From an uncultured bacterium (GTDB taxonomy: Bacteria; Cyanobacteriota; Vampirovibrionia; Gastranaerophilales; Gastranaerophilaceae): a stretch of 64,000 nt of DNA. Positions 17,607 to 24,624 of this stretch are shown piece by piece; the first letter of the stretch is position 1; the number at the start of each line of letters is the position of its first letter. Below the pieces are notes generated by a model. The model was not told where the DNA came from. It was given only the letters and a program-made list of their open reading frames with translations, and searched no databases. A program made the position numbers and the translations under genes. The stretch is from assembly GCA_902766105.1 (NCBI GenBank), contig CACXCI010000043.1:1-64000 (forward strand), written 5' to 3'.

Positions 17607-18943
17607 TTTGTTTGTTGTTGACCTTGTTGTTTACGACTGTTTCTGTTAGTGCAGAATCATTAAATAAAACAATAAATTCTTTAGGTATAAATAAGAGTGC
17701 ATTGTCTGTTTCTATCAAAGATGTTAAAAACGGAGAATCTTTGTTTTCGTTAAATGACAGAACCCCAAGATTGCCTGCTTCAACTTTAAAATTGATTACA
17801 GCTTCCGCAGCTTATGATGTTTTAGGAGATGATTATGAATACAAAACAGAAATGTATAAAAGTACGAATAATGATGTATATCTGAAATTATCAGGGGATC
17901 CAAGTCTTTCAAAATCCGATTTGGAAGCAATTTTAGAAACGGCTAAATCTAAAAATATTGTGCCTAAGACATTTTATATAGATGATACAGCCTTTGACTC
18001 TGTAGAGTGGGGTGAGGGTTGGCAATGGGATGATGAATTAAATCCTTTAATGCCAAAATTTAGTGTATACAATATAGATAAAAATCTATTAAAAATTGAA
18101 GCTGCAACAACAGTACAGGCTGCTCCTGCTCAGTTATCTGTTAAGCCATTTTATCCTATGTCCTTTATTAATCAGGTAAAATCGGATATAAAGGGGAATA
18201 ATCAATTATCAATTAAACGTAACGAAACAATAGCTCCAAATATGTTTGAGGTATCCGGTTCAATATCAAGAGCAAACTACATTACTATACCTGCGCTCAA
18301 TCAGAAATTATTTTTCAGATTAAGATTGGAAGAAGCTATTTCAAAGAAAAAGTTTGAGTATTATGGACAATTTAAGTCCGAAAAATTGCCAAAAGAGAAC
18401 GTTTATTATGTTGATGGTGTGTCGCATAAATTTGTAGAGCTTCTTCCTTCAATATTAAAAAGCAGTAATAATTTAATTGCAGAAACCGTATTTAAAACTG
18501 CCGGTGCAAAATGGGCAAATTCGCAAGGAACTGCTGAAAATTCTCTGGCCATGCTAGATGATTATATTCAAAATATAGGTTTATCCGCTAATGATGTAAA
18601 AATAGTTGACGGTAGCGGAGTTTCTAAAAACAATATTATGACCACCGATTTTATGACTGATTTTTTGATTTATAAAGCAAAACAGGAAAATTTTGAAGAT
18701 TTTTGCAATATGCTTCCAACACCCGGTGAAGGAACTTTGAAAAACAGGATGTTATATTTTAAGGAAAATCTTAGAGCAAAAACCGGCACGTTATCTGAAG
18801 CAAGTGCTATCGCAGGGTATTTAACTACCAAAAGAGGCAGGCTTGTTGTGTTCGATATTATGATAAATGATGCAAATACATCAGCCGCTGATAAGAAAAA
18901 TGTCGAAGAACAAATTTTGAGAAATATTTATTTGAATTATTAA
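17594..18943 (+). CDS. dacB: D-Ala-D-Ala carboxypeptidase/endopeptidase, PBP4 (class C)
   Basis: The 449-residue protein starts with a signal peptide (cleavage near VSAES, residue 20) and then shows the three active-site motifs of a serine penicillin-binding protein: SxxK as STLK (Ser63, Lys66), SxN as SSNN near residue 296, and KTGTLSEAS near residue 395. Between the first two motifs lies the large insertion typical of PBP4. It trims peptidoglycan stem peptides or cross-links in the periplasm. It sits in the envelope operon, overlapping the nitrilase gene by 13 bases. Confidence 0.94.
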   Translation: MQKLVCLLLTLLFTTVSVSAESLNKTINSLGINKSALSVSIKDVKNGESLFSLNDRTPRLPASTLKLITASAAYDVLGDDYEYKTEMYKSTNNDVYLKLSGDPSLSKSDLEAILETAKSKNIVPKTFYIDDTAFDSVEWGEGWQWDDELNPLMPKFSVYNIDKNLLKIEAATTVQAAPAQLSVKPFYPMSFINQVKSDIKGNNQLSIKRNETIAPNMFEVSGSISRANYITIPALNQKLFFRLRLEEAISKKKFEYYGQFKSEKLPKENVYYVDGVSHKFVELLPSILKSSNNLIAETVFKTAGAKWANSQGTAENSLAMLDDYIQNIGLSANDVKIVDGSGVSKNNIMTTDFMTDFLIYKAKQENFEDFCNMLPTPGEGTLKNRMLYFKENLRAKTGTLSEASAIAGYLTTKRGRLVVFDIMINDANTSAADKKNVEEQILRNIYLNY

Positions 18944-18958
18944 AAGAAGGATAAAAAT

Positions 18959-19846
18959 ATGTACGAACCTGATGTATCAATAATTATACCAACTTCAAAT
19001 ATTGTAGAAAAGGATCAGTCAGATGACTTTACTCTGTTATTGAACCTTTTGGATAAGCAAACTTATGAATATATAGAAAATATTGTTATAGATAATGCTT
19101 CAAACGATGGTACTGAAGTTTTGTTAAAAGAATACAAAAATTCAGGATATATCAGTTTCTTTACAGAGCATGACAGGGGTAAGTTTGATGCTATGAATAA
19201 AGGCATATTGCGTGCAAAAGGAAAGTATGTTGCCTTTCCAAGCTGTGATGATTTTTATCATGACATTACCGCAATTACAGATATTGTCAATGTAATGGAG
19301 CAAGAGGATGCAGATTTTTGCTTTTTCCCTTCTTATTGCAGACATCCTGAAGGGTATGTTTTTCAGTTTGTGCCGGCCATGTTAAGCACTTTTCAAGTGG
19401 TTCCTTGTCCAAGACAGGCATTCTTTTTTAAGAAATCTGTGTTAACCGAACTTGGCGGTTTTGATGAAAAATTTAAACTGCTTGCAGATTATGAATTGGT
19501 TATTCGTCTTGTTTTAGGCAGATATAAAGGGGTAATGTTTGACGGTAATGCTGTTACATACAAACTCGGAGAACAGGTTGAAAGGCATTCCAGTCAAGTC
19601 GAAGCTGAATTAAATCATATATTCTATAAGAACTATAAAAATCTTTATCCGTTAACAGATGAAATATTGGATAGAATGGTTAAGATTTCAGAGTTTCCAA
19701 AGCCTTTGCTGGACAGATTAAGTCAATATTTTCCTGAAGAAGACAAAGATTTATTTTTTGAAAGATACGAAATGTTATATAAGATGAGAACTGAAGCTGT
19801 TAAAAACCTCAGAGAACAAGAACGTCGTGAAAGACAAGGCTTGTAA
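18959..19846 (+). CDS. Glycosyltransferase family 2
   Basis: A GT-A fold is seen in the first 200 residues: VSIIIPTSN at the start, VIDNASNDGTEVLL, FTEHDRGKFDAMNKGILRAKGKYV, and the metal-binding aspartates in SCDDF near residue 98. The LLADYELVIRLV block near residue 177 matches the GT2 EDYELxLR motif. The last 80 residues are charged and helical, ending in a run rich in Arg and Glu. There is no membrane segment, so it acts at the cytoplasmic face, probably on a surface glycan or glycolipid. An RBS-like AGAAGGA precedes the ATG. Confidence 0.9.
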   Translation: MYEPDVSIIIPTSNIVEKDQSDDFTLLLNLLDKQTYEYIENIVIDNASNDGTEVLLKEYKNSGYISFFTEHDRGKFDAMNKGILRAKGKYVAFPSCDDFYHDITAITDIVNVMEQEDADFCFFPSYCRHPEGYVFQFVPAMLSTFQVVPCPRQAFFFKKSVLTELGGFDEKFKLLADYELVIRLVLGRYKGVMFDGNAVTYKLGEQVERHSSQVEAELNHIFYKNYKNLYPLTDEILDRMVKISEFPKPLLDRLSQYFPEEDKDLFFERYEMLYKMRTEAVKNLREQERRERQGL

Positions 19847-19910
19847 AATATTTGCATAATATTCTGTAGGGTTTATAATTGTTATAGATAGAGTTATAAA
19901 AGAGGTTAAT

Positions 19911-20918
19911 ATGAGAGAACAAAAAATAGCTGTCTTGGGTTGTGGATTATGGGGAAGAAATATTGTTCGTAATTTTTACAATCTTAATGCCTTGGGTATG
20001 GTTTGTGATTTGGATGATGAAAATCTGGCAAAGGTGAAAGAACTGTATCCTAATATCAAAACTACAAAAGATTTTCATGATATTTTAAACAGTGAAGAAA
20101 TAACAGGAGTTGTTGTTGTAACTCCAAGTCATACTCATTATAAATTTGTAAAAGCTATGCTTGAAGCCGGAAAACATGTTTATGTAGAAAAGCCGATTTC
20201 AACTGTAGCTCAAGAAGCAAGAGATTTGGCAGATTTGGCTGACAGCAAAGGGTTAATTCTTATGGTTGGTCATCTATTGCTCTATCATCCTGCTGTAAAT
20301 CGTTTGAAAATGATGATTGAAGCCGGTGAATTGGGTGATATTGTTTATGCTCAAAGCGATAGGTTAAATATTAATTATTTTAAAAATGACAGAAGTGTTA
20401 TGTGGGATTTAGCTCCACATGATGTGTCTATGATGAGTTATGTAACAGGTAAAGACCCAGTGAGAGTAATATCAGCTGTTGGGTGTTCTTCTGATAGAAA
20501 TGATATTATGGATATTACTCATTTAACTATCGAATTTGAAGGAGGTATGATCGGGCAGATTTCAGATAGTTGGATTACCCCCAAAAAGCACGTTCAACTG
20601 CTTGTTAGAGGAACAAAGAAAACAGCTATTTTAGACGATACTGTTCCTGATCATAAGTTGACGATTTTTGAAAATTTCAAAGCTGGAAGCAGCGAAGTCT
20701 TTCAGCCTGATATATTAGAAATTGAACCCCTAAAATTGGAATGTCAGCATTTTATCAGCTGTTGCGAAACGGGGAAAAAGGCACGTTCTGACGGAGAAAA
20801 CGGCTTTATTGTAGTAAGCATATTAGAAGAAGCTGAAAAATGTATGCTTGGTGACAGGGCGAAAAATCTGGATCACGTTAATTTTGCTTTGTCTCGTTCA
20901 AAAAAAGAGGTGAAATAG
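19911..20918 (+). CDS. Gfo/Idh/MocA family oxidoreductase
   Basis: The 335 residues show an N-terminal Rossmann fold (VLGCGLWGRNIVRNF) and the family signature EKPIS near residue 97, in HVYVEKPISTVAQEARDL. A C-terminal alpha/beta domain follows, with the WDLAPHDVSMM histidine block near residue 162. It should be an NAD(P)-dependent sugar or cyclitol dehydrogenase. Its position directly before a CDP-alcohol phosphatidyltransferase (2 bases apart) and after a GT2 suggests it prepares a sugar or polyol for a lipid head group or surface glycan. The exact substrate is unknown. Confidence 0.9.
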   Translation: MREQKIAVLGCGLWGRNIVRNFYNLNALGMVCDLDDENLAKVKELYPNIKTTKDFHDILNSEEITGVVVVTPSHTHYKFVKAMLEAGKHVYVEKPISTVAQEARDLADLADSKGLILMVGHLLLYHPAVNRLKMMIEAGELGDIVYAQSDRLNINYFKNDRSVMWDLAPHDVSMMSYVTGKDPVRVISAVGCSSDRNDIMDITHLTIEFEGGMIGQISDSWITPKKHVQLLVRGTKKTAILDDTVPDHKLTIFENFKAGSSEVFQPDILEIEPLKLECQHFISCCETGKKARSDGENGFIVVSILEEAEKCMLGDRAKNLDHVNFALSRSKKEVK

Positions 20919-20920
20919 TC

Positions 20921-21523
20921 ATGAATATTAAGAAAAACTCTGCAAATATAGTATCAATTGTCAGAATATTTATTGCATTTGTTGCTGTAGGTTTGTTGTT
21001 TATTCATACAAATTGTGCATATATTTGGTCTGTTGTTCTAACGAGTATAGCGTTTTCTATGGATGCTGTAGACGGATATTTGGCAAGAAAATTCGGACAA
21101 GCTTCACAACTTGGCGCAGTATTAGATATAATGGGTGACAGAATAATTGAAGCAATTTATTGGATTGTTTTTGCCGTTGTTGGGTGGCTGCCGATTATTT
21201 TCCCTTTGATTTGTGTTACAAGAGCATATATAACGGATAATATCAGAAGTGTCGCTCTGACTAAAGGTATGACTCCTTTTGGTATGCAATCAACTGAGTG
21301 GGGGAAATTCATCTGTGCTTCTAAGTTTATGAAAACAACTTATGCGGTTGCAAAGGTTGCTGCTTTTATTTTGCTTATCTTTTCATATATCCCGGATTTA
21401 GACAGAAATATTGCTGATCCAACACGGCATGCCGCTGTTATTTTGGCTTGGATTGCTATTATATTTTGTGTTGTCAGAGGAATCCCGGTTATTGCGGAAT
21501 GCGGAAAACTTTTTAAAGATTAG
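20921..21523 (+). CDS. CDP-alcohol phosphatidyltransferase family protein
   Basis: The 200-residue membrane protein carries the complete family motif Dx2DGx2ARx8Gx3Dx3D, starting at DAVDGYLAR near residue 46 and ending at the aspartate of IMGDR. About five hydrophobic segments follow. The enzyme joins a CDP-linked lipid to an alcohol; candidates are glycerol 3-phosphate (PgsA) or inositol-like acceptors, and sequence alone does not decide. The gene starts 2 bases after the oxidoreductase stop, so the two are very probably coupled. Confidence 0.9.
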   Translation: MNIKKNSANIVSIVRIFIAFVAVGLLFIHTNCAYIWSVVLTSIAFSMDAVDGYLARKFGQASQLGAVLDIMGDRIIEAIYWIVFAVVGWLPIIFPLICVTRAYITDNIRSVALTKGMTPFGMQSTEWGKFICASKFMKTTYAVAKVAAFILLIFSYIPDLDRNIADPTRHAAVILAWIAIIFCVVRGIPVIAECGKLFKD

Positions 21524-21534
21524 TTTTGATAATC

Positions 21535-21554
21535 ATAGGCGTAGCAACGCCGAC
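21535..21554 (+). repeat. REP-like palindrome, copy 2 (degenerate)
   Basis: The inner stem GGCGT/ACGCC, loop AGCA and right-arm end GAC are kept, but the left outer arm has changed and the CTAC tail is missing. It lies between the CDP-alcohol phosphatidyltransferase and trmL. Confidence 0.55.
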
Positions 21555-21580
21555 AATAAAAAATATAAGGTGTTAATTTA

Positions 21581-22030
21581 ATGGCGAAATTAAATATTGT
21601 ATTATATGAACCTGAAATACCTCAAAATACGGGTAACATAGCAAGACTTTGTGCTTGTTGTGGTGCGTCTTTGTATTTGGTTGGAAAACTTGGATTTTCT
21701 CTTTCAAGTAAGTATACCAAGCGGGCAGGTCTTGACTATTGGGATAGTGTTGATTTGCACAAAATTGACTCAATGGATGAATTATATAAAGAGTTTCCAA
21801 ATGGAACATTTTATTATTTAACAACAAAAACAGATAAACTATATACAGAAATAGAATTTAAAGAAGGTGATTTTATTGTTTTTGGACCGGAAACAAGAGG
21901 GTTGCCGGAAAAATATGTTAAAGATGAGAATGCAAGAACTATTCCTATGATGGAAGGTCAGAGGAGTTTAAATTTATCTAATTCTGTGGCAATAGTAGCT
22001 TATGAGGCAATTAGGCAAAATGGATTATAA
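21581..22030 (+). CDS. trmL: tRNA (cytidine(34)-2'-O)-methyltransferase
   Basis: TrmL is a SPOUT-class enzyme that 2'-O-methylates the wobble base of certain tRNA-Leu species. The 149 residues contain the trefoil-knot motifs: LYEPEIPQNTGNIARLCACC at the start, FGPETRGLPEKY near residue 105, and the SAM-binding IPMMEGQRSLNLSNSVAIVAYE at the end. Full-length for the family. It overlaps the start of the next gene. A tRNA-Leu with a TAA anticodon, one of the known E. coli targets, lies at 27.6 kb. Confidence 0.95.
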   Translation: MAKLNIVLYEPEIPQNTGNIARLCACCGASLYLVGKLGFSLSSKYTKRAGLDYWDSVDLHKIDSMDELYKEFPNGTFYYLTTKTDKLYTEIEFKEGDFIVFGPETRGLPEKYVKDENARTIPMMEGQRSLNLSNSVAIVAYEAIRQNGL

Positions 22031-22856
22031 ACTACCAAATCGTGTTCAAAATTCTAATAAATCAACCTACGGCAAAGTTTTAAATATCGCAGGTTCTGAT
22101 TATATGCCCGGAGCGGCGTATTTGTCGAGTGTGTCTGCTTTAAAAATCGGGTGTGGATATTGTTTTCTTGCAACATCTGATGAAGCAAGACGTGCTGTTG
22201 CTGCGCAAACGCAAAATATTGTTTTTGTCCCTCATTCACAGCTAAATGCAAATATTTCGTCTGCGGATGTCGTTGAAATCGGTTGTGGAATAGGTACAGA
22301 TAAAACTGCAATGAATTTGCTCTCAGCAGTTGTAGATAATGCGTATTCAGACACTACGCTGATTATTGATGCTGACGGGTTGAATGTATTGGCTGAAAAT
22401 AGCATGGATGTTCAATATGATTTTCAAAATAAAAATTTTAAAAAGTTGGCATTTACCCCTCATCCAAAAGAGGCTGCCCGTTTATTAAATTCTTCTTTAG
22501 AAGATGTTTTATCTGATGTAAAAGCAGCTGCAAAAAATATTACGGAAAAATATAATTGTATAACTGTCTTAAAAACACATAGCACTTATGTATATGCTCC
22601 TGATGGTAGGGAATATACAAATTCTACAGGAAATAATGCCATGGCAAAGGCCGGTTCAGGTGATGTCCTAACGGGAATGATTGCAGGACTGGCTGCTCAG
22701 GGTATGAATTTGTTTGAGTCCTGTTGTTTAGGGGTGTATTTGCATGGGTTATGCGGTGATTTAGCAAAGGAAAAACTTACCGAATACTCTGTTATGGCAG
22801 AGGATTTGATAAGTTTTATCCCTAATGCTGTTAAATATCATTTAAAAATGGATTAA
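22020..22856 (+). CDS. nnrD: NAD(P)H-hydrate dehydratase (single-domain)
   Basis: This enzyme uses ADP or ATP to repair hydrated NADH and NADPH. The ribokinase-like domain is complete: GKVLNIAGSDYMPGAAYLS near the start, the Gly-rich VVEIGCGIGTDK, TLIIDADGLNVLAE, FTPHPKEAARLL and the phosphate-binding NAMAKAGSGDVLTGMIAGL. The epimerase domain (NnrE) often fused in front is absent and is not seen elsewhere here. Two in-frame ATGs exist (22002 and 22020); I prefer the second because AGG precedes it and the first would overlap trmL by 29 bases. Confidence 0.92.
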   Translation: MDYKLPNRVQNSNKSTYGKVLNIAGSDYMPGAAYLSSVSALKIGCGYCFLATSDEARRAVAAQTQNIVFVPHSQLNANISSADVVEIGCGIGTDKTAMNLLSAVVDNAYSDTTLIIDADGLNVLAENSMDVQYDFQNKNFKKLAFTPHPKEAARLLNSSLEDVLSDVKAAAKNITEKYNCITVLKTHSTYVYAPDGREYTNSTGNNAMAKAGSGDVLTGMIAGLAAQGMNLFESCCLGVYLHGLCGDLAKEKLTEYSVMAEDLISFIPNAVKYHLKMD

Positions 22857-23092
22857 CCAAATCTAAAATCTATTTTTTTGCCGGTACCTTCAGGTTTTGT
22901 GGCATTAAATACGCATTCGGAAGGCTTAAAATAAACATGTTGTGTTGCAATTGGTGATGTTTTTGCTTTTTTTGCCGGTGCTATTATTGCGTTTAAGCCA
23001 TCCGGTCTAAGATATGCGTGCAATTCATTCATTCTTTCTTCATACTTGCTTAATATAGCATTTGCTTTTGGGGCAACTAATGTTGGTTTCAT
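22853..23092 (-). CDS. Small hypothetical protein
   Basis: A strong AAGGAG site lies 7 bases before the ATG of this 79-residue frame, and the start is followed by 79 uninterrupted codons, so it is probably real. The product is basic (many Lys and Arg), lacks a signal peptide, cysteine pairs and membrane segments, and matches nothing I know. Its stop overlaps the nnrD stop (convergent). A nucleic-acid-binding or structural role would be a guess. Confidence 0.6.
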   Translation of the reverse strand: MKPTLVAPKANAILSKYEERMNELHAYLRPDGLNAIIAPAKKAKTSPIATQHVYFKPSECVFNATKPEGTGKKIDFRFG

Positions 23093-23140
23093 TTTATTTC
23101 TCCTTTACTTATTATCTAGTGTAATCTTTAAATTTATATT

Positions 23141-23208
23141 TGAAATAGCCCGACAGGATAAGCTAGTCTGTTTGCTACTCTCTCCTATCAGGCTATTTTA
23201 TTTTTTTT
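23141..23208. terminator. Long hairpin terminator between convergent units
   Basis: The outer stem AAATAGCC/GGCTATTT is extended by further paired segments, and eight T residues follow on the plus strand. It would stop the plus-strand operon read-through and may also act on speH. Confidence 0.7.
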
Positions 23209-23243
23209 ATTCGTTCTAAAATCGCTAAAAATATTTTTTGCTA

Positions 23244-23699
23244 TTAGCTTACAAATTGTTGCATAACCTCAAACGGTTTTTCTACAACTTCCATAGAATC
23301 CCTTTGAATTATGCCTCGTTTTAATTCTGTGAAACTTGCTTTTTTAGAGCTGAATTTATTTTTCAAAAATTCGTATGCAACTTTCGGGTCGCATTTTGTT
23401 CCGCAAGTGAACAAGTCAACAGCCGCATACCCAAGCTCAGGCCATGTGTGTATTGCCAAATGACTTTCCGATATAATTACAACGCCTGACACTCCGTATG
23501 GGTTAAACATATGAAAGCATTTTTGAACAATTGTTGCGCCACATTCTAATGCAGCATCTATCATATATTTTTCAACTTTATCAATACTGTTTAGAGTATT
23601 AGGATCACATTCAAAAAATTCTGCCAAAACGTGCTGTCCTAAGTGGATTTCTTCTAATTCAGAATTTTGTTTGAACATTTCTAAAGGTGAATCTGTCAA
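23244..23699 (-). CDS. speH: S-adenosylmethionine decarboxylase proenzyme
   Basis: The enzyme makes decarboxylated SAM, the aminopropyl donor for spermidine. This is the small prokaryotic form: residues 77-90 read SESHLAIHTWPE, where self-cleavage before the second serine (Ser79) creates the pyruvoyl group. Also conserved are the GQHVLAEFFEC opening and VDLFTCG with the catalytic cysteine. The frame begins at TTG; AAGGAG lies 10 bases upstream, whereas the first internal ATG (codon 8) has no such site, so TTG is the chosen start. No spermidine synthase gene is adjacent. Confidence 0.94.
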   Translation of the reverse strand: MTDSPLEMFKQNSELEEIHLGQHVLAEFFECDPNTLNSIDKVEKYMIDAALECGATIVQKCFHMFNPYGVSGVVIISESHLAIHTWPELGYAAVDLFTCGTKCDPKVAYEFLKNKFSSKKASFTELKRGIIQRDSMEVVEKPFEVMQQFVS

Positions 23700-23912
23700 T
23701 TTCTTCTTTCTCCTTACGTATAAATGTATATTTTTAACACTATTACATAATATACTAAAAAATAAAAATTTGTTAGTCTTTTATAAATTATTTTTCCTTT
23801 GAAATTCAATTACTGTCATAAATACACTTATATGTTACTTTTCATAATTTTTATTGTATTAAGTTTTATTAAAACTATTTAAAAAGCTTATTATTTGTAC
23901 TAAAATTTTGGT

Positions 23913-24611
23913 ATGAATAATAAAATTTTAGTTGTTGATGACGATATTGCTATTAATGAATTAATAAAGGTAAATTTAGAGCTTGCCGGTTATGGTGTTA
24001 TTCAGGCTAATGACGGGGTAAAGGGTTTCGCATTGGCAAAACAGGAACTCCCGTCCCTTGTAATACTTGATGTTATGATGCCTGAGGTGGATGGTTTTAC
24101 TGTTGCAAAAAGAATAAGGCAAAATGAAGAAACTAAGAATATTCCGATAATAATGCTTACTGCTTTATCACAATTAAACGATAAGGTAAATGGTTTTAAT
24201 ATAGGGGTTGATGATTATTTGGTAAAGCCTTTTGAAATAGAAGAGTTGTTAGTCAGGGTAAGAGCTTTATTGAAAAGAACCCATCAAATTCCGGTTTCTG
24301 CATCAACAAGAGATTTGTTGACTTTGGGTGATATAACCTTGTTGCCAGAACAGTATAGTGTTAAAATCGGTGAAAAGCAGGTAAAACTGACTCCTATTGA
24401 ATTTGATATATTTAATTTGTTGTTTCAAAATCATGGGAATATGGTTTCGTCTGCTACTTTGTTAAAAGAAATCTGGGGGTATTCTCCGGATGACGATATT
24501 GAAACGATAAGAGTTCATATTCGTCACCTACGTTCAAAAATTGATAAAATTTCTAATGGTAAAAAATATATTGAGACAATTTATGGCGGCGGGTACAAAT
24601 TAAATGTCTAA
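23913..24611 (+). CDS. OmpR/PhoB-type response regulator (RpaB-like, orphan)
   Basis: The 232 residues comprise a receiver domain (acidic DDD at 9-11, phosphoacceptor Asp53 in ILDVMMPEVDG, conserved LTA and VKPF) and a winged-helix DNA-binding domain with IEFDIFNLLFQNHG and TIRVHIRHLRSKI. No histidine kinase gene is next to it. In cyanobacteria the orphan regulator RpaB has a similar layout, and I compare it with that group on general likeness only. It is divergent from speH across a 213-base, very AT-rich gap that should hold both promoters. Confidence 0.92.
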   Translation: MNNKILVVDDDIAINELIKVNLELAGYGVIQANDGVKGFALAKQELPSLVILDVMMPEVDGFTVAKRIRQNEETKNIPIIMLTALSQLNDKVNGFNIGVDDYLVKPFEIEELLVRVRALLKRTHQIPVSASTRDLLTLGDITLLPEQYSVKIGEKQVKLTPIEFDIFNLLFQNHGNMVSSATLLKEIWGYSPDDDIETIRVHIRHLRSKIDKISNGKKYIETIYGGGYKLNV

Positions 24612-24624
24612 TTAATGGAGTGGT

